Shown here one piece after another: positions 1-9,903 of a stretch of 24,943 nt of DNA. The number at the start of each line of letters is the position of its first letter. The stretch's first letter is position 1. The notes under the pieces are model-generated. The model had not been told where the DNA came from, did not search any database, and saw only the letters and a list, made by a program, of their open reading frames with translations. The DNA lies in NCBI RefSeq assembly GCF_000090795.2, contig NW_003546371.1, positions 1 to 24,943 of the forward strand, given 5' to 3'. Source of the DNA: Amphimedon queenslandica. Its lineage: Eukaryota > Porifera > Demospongiae > Haplosclerida > Niphatidae. The translations under genes were made by a program, and so were the position numbers.

Positions 1-525
1 CTATTTGACATAGAACTTATAACATATTCATCTGTACCAAAAATTCAAAATATACAATTTATGGTAGTCATGCTCTTTGATATACAGGGTCCTGAGGTCA
101 TTGCGGTGCTATAAAGACAGTAGGACATAGGACCAAGGCATTCTTTTTTGTCAGAAAGCCTTGTGAAACCAATGATTAATTTTTGGAATTATATAATTTC
201 AGTTGCACTGCATGTTAACAAAGGCATTTAATGGTCCTTTTCCATTGTATTCCTTCCCTATAGCTATTTGCAATGAACCTTTTCCACTCTTCAATTGGCC
301 AACTACAAATGTCCATATTCATTATCAGCAAAGTGACCTTGATAATTTTGAATATCCGCTACAAATAGCCACTCACTGCATGCTACATGGCAGTTGTTGC
401 ATCAAGTTTGTAGATGTCCTATTGGTTTACTTGCTTCATCTTTCTATTGCCTTTCTAATAAAGGTCATCATGTTAAAGTCGTTGAGTGAATCTGCTATAA
501 AAAATTAATGTTAAGTTAACTCTTA
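1..525. repeat. Diverged direct repeat, copy A (left end cut by window)
   Basis: This stretch matches 8437-9182 in the same orientation at roughly 85-90% by eye. Shared landmarks include the run near 60-110 and 8500-8550 (atggtagtcatgctctttga) and the run near 430-510 and 9080-9165 (tgcctttctaataaaggtca). Copy A lacks about 240 bp that copy B has between the two shared halves (8606-8845). Homology ends near 525, just after a shared taagtta...cttatag. No ORF is conserved between the copies, so the 101-codon frame at 203-508 is not supported as a gene. The ends lack a clear TG...CA pair, so these are not recognisable LTRs. Confidence 0.75.
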
Positions 526-1407
526 TAGTGAATGGGAAAACAAGTTGTCAGGGAATGGTCCCAGCCTGAATTTCTAAGAGTTATAGAATAGGGCATTATT
601 ATTGTTAATTTCATATTTTGCTAAAGAAGCAAAATAGTTTGGAAAATGCCACTGAATATAATGGTCAGAAAATTTTTAAACTCAATTTAGCTATCTTGAT
701 TTTAGATGAACAGACTGAAGCCACATTAAAGAATGACTGCATGGTGTGTTATCAAATGGGCCATTACCATCATGGATCAGTGGGTGAAGGACAAGCTTGC
801 AAGAAGCAGGTTGCATTCTTTCGTATGATATGTATTGCAAGCCTAATGCTTTGTATCTGACCACTTTGAGAGAGCTCATCATTAATGAACAAAAAAGTTG
901 TGCCTATCCTGCATGCCATACTATATACAGTGTAAGGGTAACACCCTATGTGTTAAAAATAAAGACTATGCTTGGGTCTTAAATCTATTGACATATTTTT
1001 AGGTGCCTGTAACACTTCCATGGCATTAGTTTTCCAACGGTATTATAGGACACTCAGCCCTGCTGCAGCATCATCATCTGTGTCATGTTTTCTTGGACCT
1101 AATAATTGTCATCATCAGGTTGCAGTCATTTAATTAAATTTAATTTGATTTAGTTCAATGTGTGTGAGGCTCTGATGCTTTACTTTTATTGATAACAGTA
1201 ATGGCACACCATGGGATGATAAGGTGATGAAGTCTCTAGTATCTAGAATAGCTATGATCACAGAGCACAGTATCATGTATTCCATTATCGTGTCAACAAG
1301 GCTTTTCTTTTTTCCCACAAATCCTTCTGAAAGCAAATCTAGACAGGGGATTAAGTGAGGATGAGTCTGTTGCCTGTGACAGCACTTGAGGCCTTCATTC
1401 ATAAGAG
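526..1407. other. Non-coding stretch, nothing recognised
   Basis: AT-rich sequence with only short, unsupported ORFs on both strands (for example 618-860 and 1130-1402). I see no domain motif, RNA gene, terminal inverted repeat or strong match to other parts of the window. Confidence 0.5.
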
Positions 1408-2310
1408 TTCTTCATTTTACACTGCATTCTAATGTTCTATGTATAGAATTCCAGGATTTCTTTAAATTTGGTACCTGTATTTTATCTTGATTGGCCAATA
1501 AAGAGTTCACTCTGTTTGCCATGTTGACATGTTCTTACAAAATTATAACCGTGTAATTCTTGACTTTGGGCAGAAAGACTGCATAGTACTACAATTTAAG
1601 TATTCAGAAAGAGGACAAAAAATTATCTCTTGTTTTGATAAGATAGAGGACTTTCAATTTTTGCGTGGATTTGTAAAATGTAAAATGTGATGGCATTCTT
1701 AAGTAATTTTGACAATAGATCAATGCCTATATTTAGCAAACAAGCTTAACTAATTAAAAAAAGCTAATTTATTTTGATAAGGAATAGGCGGCTGTCTGTC
1801 TGCTTGTGAAGGTATTATAACTGTCTTGTTTTTGATTTCGTGCTGTAGCTTGAGCCTCTCTTGACATGGGGCCAGATACCTTATGTAAAGAATACTTGCA
1901 ATATGCACAGAACCTGAAATCTATAGTATTGGTTTTCCAAAGCCCATGCCACGTGCCTCTTGACTGTGTCTCCGTCCTTTTAGAAGCTAAAACTAAATTT
2001 GATCAGTGAATTCATTGTATTTATGTCTTGGAACTGATCTAATAGTTCCCTTCAGTCCTGGAGCAGTTTTTATGTGGGAACCAAAGGAACTATATTGAAA
2101 ATACTTTAGTACCCAGAAGAAATATTACCCAGACCTGGAGTATGCACTAAAGATGAGCTCCAGCAATACGACTGATGAAATAAAGTCACCATGTCATATG
2201 TATAGTTTCAAGCATTTTTAAGTTTGAAATTAATGTCATGCATTTGGATCAGTTCTTCTAGAGTAGTCTCTTTGTGTTTTCATTTGAGGGGTGTTACAAC
2301 TGGTTCAGTA
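1408..2310. repeat. Repeat module M, copy 1
   Basis: This is the most complete copy of a non-coding module of about 0.9 kb. Its landmarks in order are: 'ggtacctgtatt' with 'ggccaata' (1470-1500), a purine-rich stretch then 'atctcttgttttgataag' (1610-1645), 'atatttagcaaacaagctt' (1730-1746), 'gtagcttgagcctctcttga' with 'atggggccagata' (1846-1880), 'ttggttttccaaagccca' (1929-1946), 'ttcccttcagtcctggagca' (2046-2065), and 'aatacgactgatgaaataaa' (2165-2184). The same landmarks return in the same order at 3235-3870 with 4386-4960, at 5936-6900, and in part at 7484-7870 and 8160-8375. Reading frames are not preserved between copies. The origin is unknown; a decayed mobile element or tandem segmental duplication are both possible. 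Confidence 0.7.
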
Positions 2311-2639
2311 TCATGTTCTAAAAAATTGTGATTTAATTAACTGTATTTTATGCCTTGGAATTGATCTAAAAGTTGCCTTGTTTTGTTTGCTGGCTACAGG
2401 TACGGAGTGACATATAAAGGAATCTAATATTTGTGCTTTTGATTTATGATTTTTATAAAGTACATGTGCATGGAAACACTTCTAGTACAACACTGTCTCC
2501 TGTACTGATTTATTGCCAGGGGCAGAAGGAAAACCTCCAAAAGCTTTCCCTTTTTGGCACCATTATATTTTCTTTGGCATGTAAAGAAGTTAGTTTCACT
2601 TAAAGGTCATGTACAGTATGTCTTAAGTAGACTTAAGTA
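2311..2639. repeat. Mixed fragments of modules M and N
   Basis: This segment contains short fragments of both repeat modules. At 2340-2375 there is another copy of the 'ttttatgccttggaattgat' landmark. At 2473-2560 a partial copy of the 'acaacactgtct...ggcagaag' part of module N appears. At 2575-2600 'ggcatgtaaagaagtt' resembles 4925-4945 and 6797-6815. No gene is visible. Confidence 0.5.
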
Positions 2640-3125
2640 TATTATTCTTTTTCACCCTTCAAGTGGCCATCCACAATTGTTCATACCTATTATCAGTAAA
2701 GTTAATTAATCTTATTTTATGCCTTCAATTTGACCTGAAAGTTCACTTCAGTCCTGGAGCAGTTTTTTATGAGCCCATGTAGCCATTTGCTGGCAATGGG
2801 CCACTCACTGCAGTCTTTGGTTCAAGGTTGTACTTGTATTGTTCTTTTTGCTTTTCTATAGCTAGAGCCTGATATAAGATGGAGTCCTATTTTTGTTCTT
2901 TAATTTATAATTTTGTATAATAGTTGGTAACACTGCTAATACAACACTGTCTCAGTGTACTTAATTTTTTTCCAGTGACAGATGCAATACTTTTAGCAAG
3001 TATCCCTTTAACATCATTTTGTTTTAGTTCCACTATCCTTTTTCTTTTTCAATTGCCACTACTGTATTTATATTCCACTTCTTGTGCATGTGTAGTAGCT
3101 CTGACATTACATGCACTTGACAACA
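2640..3125. repeat. Repeat module N, copy 1
   Basis: A non-coding module of about 0.45 kb that recurs at 4950-5355 at about 80-85% by eye. Shared landmarks are 'taattaatcttatttta', 'cttcagtcctgga', 'gccactcactgcag' (2800-2813), 'tttggttcaaggttgtactt' (2817-2836), 'acaacactgtct' and 'ttttgttttagttccactat' (3018-3037). The 'cttcagtcctgga' core is also part of module M, so the two modules share an ancestor segment. The 69-codon frame at 2924-3133 is broken in the other copy and is not called. Confidence 0.7.
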
Positions 3126-3234
3126 AAAATTAAAAATTTAAGGACAGTTGTGACACCGCATTTCTCTATCACGGAGAATTTGATCTTTCATTGTTAACTG
3201 ATTCCTATTCATGCTGTGGAAATTGAAATTGAGC
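3126..3234. other. Spacer between repeat modules
   Basis: A short AT-rich spacer with nothing recognised. Confidence 0.4.
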
Positions 3235-3870
3235 TATTCCGATTTTTTTGATAGTTCTTCATTATATGTTGCATTATGTATATAAGTCCAGGATTTTTTA
3301 AAGTTTGGTACCTGTATTCATCTCAAATGGCCAATAGAGATTTGACTACGTTTGCCATTAGTATTTTTGACTTTGGTTGGAAGGACTATTACAGTACATT
3401 GTAGATTGCATTAATACTTGCACTGTGGTACATGGATAGAATTACCAAAAGCAAGCACATAGTTAATGGATCACCATTTGCAACTAAATTAAATTACATT
3501 TTTTGCATAAACCTAATTGAAGTTTAGACTTGAACGCTTTTATAACACATTAAGGAAGCGCTTTGATTTTATTAATTATTAGGAAAGAGGATGGAACAAA
3601 ATTTATCTCTCGTATTGATATAATGGAGGTATCTTAATTTTCTGCATGGATTTAAGAAAATGTGATAACGTTCTTTAGTAATTTTGGCAATATATCAGTA
3701 ATCTATATTTAGCAAACTAGCTTGACTAGTTTAAAAAAGGTTCAGCCATTCTGATAAAGAATAGGCAGCTCACTGTCTGCTTGTCATGGGGGTATGACTG
3801 TCTTGATTTTGTTTGCGTGAAGTAGCTTGAGCCTCTCCTGAGATGGGGCCTGATATTTATCTAAAGGATA
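3235..3870. repeat. Repeat module M, copy 2 (5' half)
   Basis: This matches the 5' half of module M copy 1, from the 'ggtacctgtatt...ggccaata' block (3308-3338) to 'gtagcttgagcctctcctga' and 'gatggggcctgata' (3822-3855). The block at 3445-3560 ('agcaagcacatagttaatgg') is absent from copy 1 but present in copy 4 at 7486-7600, so the ancestral module was longer than copy 1. Similarity stops abruptly near 3880, and the 3' half resumes at about 4386. Confidence 0.65.
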
Positions 3871-4385
3871 CTATCAATATGTAATGTAATGTACAGTGTC
3901 CTTTCATTGTCAGCATACAGTTATGTCACTGACCATACTATGATGTCATCAATGTACCACCAGAAAAGTTGCAGATAGAACTGTTTCAGTTGTTATTGAT
4001 GAGATGATGGCTTCATTTTATTACCCATAAGAGGTTAATAGGTGACCTGTGGAAGAATGACACGAGACTGGCAATAATTATGCAACTGAACTCTTGGCAG
4101 TGGTTATCCAAATCCCACATGCCTTTGGACCTTTTAACCTTTTTGCAATTACAATACACTTAAAAACAGCAGTGACATTATGGTTTTTTTTTCAATATAA
4201 TAACTTTTTTGTTTTTGAACGTGATTAATCTAATTTAAAAGTAATTTGCAAAAAGTACTGGCATCTCATTGTGATGTTTAATTCTAAGTATCATGAAGTA
4301 TAGAATAAAAAATATTTGAAGTGCAATAAACTAACTTGTCATCATGTACGCATACCTGGCACAACTATTTTCAAACATCTAGCAG
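3871..4385. other. Unique segment interrupting module M copy 2
   Basis: About 0.5 kb without similarity to the other module copies, lying between the 5' half and the 3' half of module M. I found no terminal inverted repeat or target duplication that would define an insertion, and no plausible ORF. Confidence 0.4.
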
Positions 4386-4960
4386 AAGTGGGCCACTCAC
4401 TGCTACTTGGCAGTCAGCTTGTCTGATTGGTATGATTGTCTTTTTTTCTTTGTGTGCTGTAGCTAAGGCTTGTCTTGAAATGGGGTCTGATCTATCTATA
4501 GAATACTTGCAAGATGCACACAACCTGAAATCCATAGCATTGGTTTTCCAAAGCCCACTTGCCTTTTGAATTTGTCCGTCCTTAATCTAAAACTGACTAG
4601 TTAATTAATTGTACTTTTGCCTTGGAAATTCATCGAAAAGTTCCCTTCAGTCCTGGAGCAGTTTTTATGTGTGAACCAAAAGAGCTATTTTGAAAATATT
4701 TTAGTCCCAAGAAGAAGTATGATCAACACCTAGAGTATGCACCAAAGTTGAGCTCCAGTAATACGACTGATAAATTAAACTCACCATGTGATAGATATAT
4801 TTTGAAGCATTATTAAACTTCAAATTAATGTCACACATTAGGCTCACTTCGTGCTAGAGTTGTCATTGGAAAGGGTGACTTAGTGAAGGATTGTTTTATG
4901 AAATGTAAAAGAATGGCATTTGATCTGGCATATAAAGAAGTTGGAATGGTGCATTGTTCA
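4386..4960. repeat. Repeat module M, copy 2 (3' half)
   Basis: This begins with 'gggccactcactgctacttg' (4390-4409). It carries the 'gtagctaaggcttgtcttga...tggggtctgat' block (4460-4491), 'ttggttttccaaagcccact' (4541-4560), 'ttcccttcagtcctggagca' (4641-4660) and 'aatacgactgataaatta' (4761-4778). It overlaps the end of the 3235-3870 piece, so the two halves are not a simple interrupted copy; part of the module is duplicated. The 77-codon frame at 4336-4569 lies in conserved repeat sequence but is not open in the other copies. Confidence 0.65.
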
Positions 4961-5355
4961 TGCCTATTATTAATTAATCTTATTTCATGCCTTCAATTTC
5001 ACCCGAAAGTTCCCTTCAGTCCTGGATCAATTTTTTAGAGCCAATGTAGCCGTTTGCTGGCAATGTGCCACTCACTGCAGTTTTTGGTTCAAGGTTGTAC
5101 TTGTCTTTTTCTGTTTGCTAGGTATAGCTACAGCCTCATGTGAGATGGAGTCTTATTTTTTGTTCTTTGATTTATAATTTGTATAATAGGTGGTGAGACT
5201 CCTGGTACAACACTGTCTTATGCCCTAGTTTATTTTCAGTGGCAGAAGCAATACTTTTAGAAAGTTTCCTTTTACCATCACTTTGTTTTAGTTCCACTAT
5301 TATTACACTTCTCCTAAATATACATGTGTAGCGGAAGTCACATGTGTCATCAAAC
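4950..5355. repeat. Repeat module N, copy 2
   Basis: Second copy of the module at 2640-3125, directly abutting module M just as copy 1 follows module M copy 1. Landmarks are 'ttcccttcagtcctgga' (5010-5026), 'gccactcactgcag' (5067-5080), 'ttggttcaaggttgtacttg' and 'tttgttttagttccactatt' (5282-5301). The conserved M-then-N order suggests one larger duplicated unit. Confidence 0.65.
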
Positions 5356-5935
5356 TTGTGTGACATAGTAGAACACTGCATCATAGAGGTTTTGGCCTTG
5401 CTTAATTTTTAAGACTTGTAAAATCTACACATAACTGTGTTCCAAGTGGTTAAGTTTCATAGAATGGGTGAATTAGAGCCATAGCATTGAGAAAATGATT
5501 GGAGAACCATTTAAACTGGCACGACATTTGCACATTTAATTATATTCATCGACTCCATGCTATCAATAGAAGGACTTACAACGTCTGGGCCTTTTGATCA
5601 TTGTACCACATTGACGGGAACCACAAAGTTATTAGGTGAGCTTGTATACAGCATAATTAACAAGTCAATTAGTCTCTCTTAATCATTTGGAGTGCCATGG
5701 GAGATCAAAACTCGACACAACAGGAACACACCTGGCTCTGGGCATTTGTTCATGAACCTAGTATTGATTGTCATCACGTGGCAGGAAATCAGTTTTTAGA
5801 ATTCCTTGTTTATTTAATTTTCAGCCAAACAGTTATTTTGGTAAAAACGTATTAGGTTTTTTTGCATTTGAGTTTAATGAAAGCAGCTCGTGGTTTTGCA
5901 CTTTTACATTAAGGTTATAAAAGACTATAGTACTG
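5356..5935. other. Non-coding stretch, nothing recognised
   Basis: AT-rich sequence with no credible ORF, RNA gene or repeat match that I can see. It contains one CACGTGGCAG string (5776-5785) of the kind that recurs in the surrounding modules. Confidence 0.4.
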
Positions 5936-6900
5936 GCACTTCCTGAAGTGTATTCCTGAGTGATATACTTGGAACTACAATAAATTTATATTTTTTTGCA
6001 TGAACTTGGAAGACTTGGACACAAGCACTTTTATGACAGCTTAAGAAAGCGTTTTGAATTAATTAATTATTTAGAAGGAGGAAAAAGGAAATTTATCTCT
6101 AGTTTTGATAAGCTGGAAGAATTCTAATTTTAGTGTGGATTTATAAAATGTGATGACATTCTTAGGTAATTTGGACAATAATCAATATCTATATTTAGCA
6201 AACAAGCTTGACTAACTAAAGAAAGCTCAGCCATTATGATAAAGAATAGGCAACTCACTGTTGGCTTGTCAAGGTGGTATAACTGTCTTGGTTTTTGTAT
6301 GCATGCTGTAGCTTGAGCCTGTCTTGAAATGGGGCCTGGTACCTTATTTATAGAATACTTGCAAATATGCACAGAACCCAAAATCTATGGCATTGGTTTT
6401 TCAAAGCTCACGTAACGTGCCTGTTGACTGTATCTCAGTCCTTTTAGAAGGTAAAACTAATTTTGATTTGTGAATTAATTGTATTTTATGGCTTGGAATT
6501 GATCCAATAGTTTCCTTCAGTCCTGGAGCTGTTCTTGTGCAAACCAAATAAACTGTTTTGAAAGTAATTTAGGTAAGACCCCCAGAAGAAATACGATTCA
6601 GAAGTTCCATCAATACAACTGATAAATTGAACTAAGCATGTCATACATAGTTTTGACACATTTTCACATTTGACATTAATATGAGGCATTAGGCACAGTT
6701 CTACAAAGTCTTGCTAGGGCTGTTTCTTTGTGTTATCATTGGAAGGAGTGACTTTAAAAAGGATTTAATTGTGATATGTGAAATAATGGCATTTGCTTTA
6801 GCATATAAAAAAGTTGGTTTCACTTTAAGAATGCATCATGACAGTATATTATTTAGGCAGAATTTGTTGGGTAGAAGGGCTCATGTACAGTTTGCTTAAC
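5936..6900. repeat. Repeat module M, copy 3
   Basis: The longest near-continuous copy of module M. It runs through 'aaatttatctctagttttga' (6088-6107), 'atatttagcaaacaagctt' (6190-6208), 'ataggcaactcactg' (6246-6260), 'gtagcttgagcctgtcttga' (6308-6327), 'tccttcagtcctggagct' (6513-6530) and 'aatacaactgataaattga' (6611-6629). It ends in a segment at 6690-6900 that matches 4840-4960. ORFs on either strand here are short and not conserved in the sister copies. Confidence 0.7.
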
Positions 6901-7483
6901 ACTTAGCAGCAAACTGGCTTATTTGTCAAGAGAAGCATTGTCCCCAAATTCATAACACAGATTACTGCAACTTTGTTTATAATTTATGTTCACGGAAAGT
7001 ATGAGTAGTATTTCTGTCACTAGCTATTATGGTAATTTGTTTTAAATTTTATAATAATCGTTGGAAATGTTGCCAGCTTTGACGAATAATCCTGGCACAT
7101 CCTTCTCTCCTTCTGAGTTTATTCTTACTAATTTGATGGAGTATAGAGTAGCAAACTTTCTAATGCACTAGACTGGTAATCTAGGCTGATAGGGCTTTAC
7201 CTATTTTTAAAAACTTTTCTGATTAATTTTTAAAAAGCGCCCAGCCAATTTGATAGAAATTGGCCCACCAACTGCCACATGTGGCATTGGCTTATCAAGG
7301 TTGTATGGTTACCTATCACTATGAGAATGTACAATACTTTATCCATTATGGTAATGAACTACATTTCAGTGGCAATATAAATTCAGTTGCATTGTATGTT
7401 TTTAATGGAATTAATGGTCTTTTTCATTATTATCCTTCAACTGTAGTTCTTTTCTACTATTTTCTATGATACTATAATTAACA
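6901..7483. repeat. Degenerate fragment of the flanking A/B repeat within non-coding DNA
   Basis: Most of this stretch is unassigned. Bases 7375-7455 (sharing 'ttcagttgca', 'aatggtctttttc' and 'ccttcaactgtag') resemble 190-270 of copy A and 8870-8940 of copy B. Just before it, 7258-7315 carries a version of the 'gcccaccaactgccacatgt...ggcttatcaaggttgtat' motif. No gene is supported. Confidence 0.45.
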
Positions 7484-7870
7484 AAAGCAAGCACTTAGTT
7501 AATGTATCACCATTGGAACTAAATTGAATTCATATTATTTTTGCATAAGCTTAGAATTTACTCTTTAGCACTTTAATGAGACAGTAAGAAAGCATTTTGA
7601 TGTTATCTAGTGTTTAGAATGAGGAGAAAAGGATAATTTAATGTGCATCGTTGCAAATTTACTGAAATGTCGCATTCTCATTAATCTCATGTAACTTGGA
7701 ATTGATATAAAGAAAGACCCAACCATTTGATAATAAATCAGGCAACTCACTGTAGGCTTGTCATTGTGGTATAATTGTCTTGTTTTATTTGTGTGCTGTA
7801 GCTGAAGCCTGTCTTGAGGTGGGGTCTGATAAAGACTTTCAATAAGCACACAACCAAAATATGGAGCAGT
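7484..7870. repeat. Repeat module M, copy 4 (5' half)
   Basis: This matches 3440-3870 from 'agcaagcacttagttaatg' (7487-7505) through 'caggcaactcactgtagg' (7739-7756) to 'gtagctgaagcctgtcttga' and 'ggtggggtctgata' (7798-7831). The 80-codon minus-strand frame at 7607-7849 overlaps the same part of the module as a minus-strand frame at 6130-6381. The two share a short peptide string, but both lack any recognisable domain. Confidence 0.6.
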
Positions 7871-8159
7871 AGCTTTTAAATGCCCACGTGCGTATAAACC
7901 TTGGAGGAGAAGGAATCTTGTCTGTTTTTTTTATGCACAGCTAATCTTACTTCTTTTTGTTTATGGATGAAGCTTTCAATCTTATGAATTATTTGATGAT
8001 GGCAAAGTATCAGAATTACTGAATCTTTTTCACAAGTGTAAATATTTCTTGTTCTTCGTAGCTTTCTGGATAAAATTTGAATTATTTTGAATTAGAGGAA
8101 TCATCACATGCAACTTGACTCTGGATTTAGCCCTTATGTAAGGTATTTGTTTATCTTGA
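7871..8159. other. Non-coding spacer
   Basis: AT-rich, nothing recognised. Confidence 0.35.
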
Positions 8160-8375
8160 TACTTTATGTGATAGATAAATGTGATATAGATCTGCAGTAT
8201 GGACTAGTAATAAGTTCCACTAATAGGACTGATGAAGTAGGCTAGGTAAAAATAGGCAACTCACTGCCACGTGCCAGTGGGCTTGTCAAGGTGGCTTGCA
8301 ATACAATACGACTGATGAAATAAACTCACAATGTCATACGTAAAATTTGAAGCATTTCTACATTTAAAATTATTA
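8160..8375. repeat. Scrambled fragments of module M
   Basis: This contains two copies of the 'gactgatgaa' landmark (8228-8237 and 8309-8318). They flank 'aataggcaactcactgccac' with 'ggcttgtcaaggtgg' (8251-8295). In complete copies these landmarks lie several hundred bases apart, so this is a rearranged or deleted copy. Confidence 0.5.
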
Positions 8376-8436
8376 TCAGGACATGAAGCAATTGCCCTAC
8401 TAAATTACATTATACTATCTAATAAATTTGTGGTAG

Positions 8437-9182
8437 CCTATTTGACGTAGAACTTATAACACATTCATCTGTAACAAAAAAGCAAAATATACAATTTATG
8501 GTAGTCATGCTCTTTGATATACAGGATTCGGAGGTCATTGCGGTGCTATAAAGATATTAGGACATATGACCAAGGCATTTGTTTCTTCGTCAGAAATCTT
8601 TGTGAAGTTAATTTTTGTAGGGAATTAAATGAACTCAGGACACCATTCAAACACTTGCATATATGCTAGAAACTCCAAAAAGTTAGAGCTTCATGAAAAG
8701 ATCAATTGGATACATTCTTGTTTCTTAAGGCTTCACACATACGTGAGGTTTTTCATTCAGCAGAGCGTTGGCTTTGGTGATCAGGGTGTTGTTTTCATTT
8801 TGATAAATATTGGCTACTCACTGCAACATGGCAAGGCTGTATTACCAATGGCTAATTTTTGGAACTATATAATGTCAGTCGCACTGTTTGTTGAAAAAGG
8901 CATTTAATGGTTTTTTCCCATTGTATTCCTTCCCTTGCAATGATCCTTTTCCACTCTTCAATTGGCTATATTCATTATTAGCAAAGCGGCCTTGATAATT
9001 TTGAAAATACCTGCTAGAAATGGGCACTCATTGCATGCGACGTGGCAGTTGTTGCGTCAAGTTTATAAATGTCCTTTTTGTTTACTTGCTTTATCTTTCT
9101 ATTGCCTTTCTAATAAAGGTCATCATGTTGAAGTTGTTGAGTGAATCTGCTACAGAAAATTAATGTTAAGTTAGTTCTTATA
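8437..9182. repeat. Diverged direct repeat, copy B
   Basis: Partner of 1-525 in the same orientation. Bases 8438-8607 match 1-166, and 8846-9182 match 169-525. The intervening 240 bp (8606-8845) is absent from copy A and contains another 'ggctactcactgcaacatgg' motif (8812-8831). Similarity stops at about 9182, after which sequence of a different character begins. Copies A and B bracket the whole module array, which could be one large tandem unit. Confidence 0.75.
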
Positions 9183-9542
9183 GCTTTCCATTCTTCTGAA
9201 GTCAAGAAACAAGGCTAAAAGAGAGACTACTAGAACAGCCTCAAGACCACGCCCACCGACCAAAGTGTAATGCAGCACCACCACAACGAAGTTACAAAAG
9301 CATTTCTTGAAGATAGCTTCCCATATATACTCTGGATAAGCCAATACAAAGCTGCTACACAAAGTACCTCACCTACAGGGATGCGTTAGAATTTAGCTAT
9401 GATTAGATGGTGTGTTTACCTGCAACAAAAATCTTCCAGAGCTTATGAATTGCTATGAAAGTCAAAATGCTTAAACTAACCATCTCAACGCACACTCCGT
9501 AAATATATTCACCACTAATAACCAGAAATTGGTTTTTTGAAT
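9183..9542. other. Unassigned stretch left of P-element-like remnant
   Basis: Repeat similarity ends at 9182. A 63-codon minus-strand frame (9171-9362) is hydrophobic in its middle but has no recognisable family and partly overlaps repeat B, so I do not call it. This may be the decayed 5' part of the transposase remnant that follows. Confidence 0.35.
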
Positions 9543-9903
9543 GAACTTGATGAACAAGTCATACTACAGTTATTGGAGAGCCATCAGAAGTATGTAGGCA
9601 TCATCGCCAATGAGATATACATCAAACAGGTGCTTGTGTACGATAAAAACTGGTGACTTAGTGGGGTAATAGCAGAATTGGAAAGATCAACGACCACCAG
9701 CTACAGCTAATAATACACATACAATAGCTAAGAAAATGCTTGTTTCAATGATAAGAGGCCTCTTTACCAGTCTCACTTTCCCTTATGCTTCGTTTGCCAC
9801 ATCAAATCTAATAGGAGAAGAAATGGTACCAATATTCTACGAGGCAATAAGAACAATAGAGAGATGTGGCTTTAAAGTGTTGACTGGATGGCTGTTCTGT
9901 TAA
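9543..9903 (+). pseudogene. P-element/THAP9-like transposase remnant
   Basis: Three plus-strand frame pieces follow one another in the order expected for the central RNase H-like region of P-element-type transposases. The first (9543-9653) reads ...YVGIIANEIYIKQVLVYDK... and ends at a TGA; the family has a conserved LxDExxI..LVYDK-type stretch here. The second (about 9675-9710) reads IGKINDHQLQL, like the family's ...GxxNxxL segment. The third (9724-9903) reads KKMLVSMIRGLFTSL, FPYASF and ERCGFKVL, strongly recalling the family's MVRGLF...FPYA...E..GFKVL block. The aspartate expected in the first motif appears as asparagine. Frames differ, and stops separate the pieces, so the gene is dead. 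The THAP zinc finger and C-terminal part were not found nearby. Confidence 0.65.

Noticed and set aside
203-508. 101-codon ORF as a gene
   Set aside because: It lies in repeat A, its frame is broken in copy B, and there is no domain.
7607-7849. Minus-strand ORFs at 7607-7849 and 6130-6381 as a conserved small gene family
   Set aside because: They overlap the same part of module M and share a few residues, but the other module copies do not keep the frame. Repeat descent explains the similarity.
1-9182. Repeats A (1-525) and B (8437-9182) as the two LTRs of an 8-9 kb retrotransposon
   Set aside because: There is no TG...CA boundary, no primer-binding site, no target duplication and no retroelement coding sequence between them. 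The interior is itself built of related repeats.
9171-9362. 63-codon minus-strand hydrophobic ORF as a membrane protein
   Set aside because: It is short, partly inside repeat B, and lacks supporting motifs.
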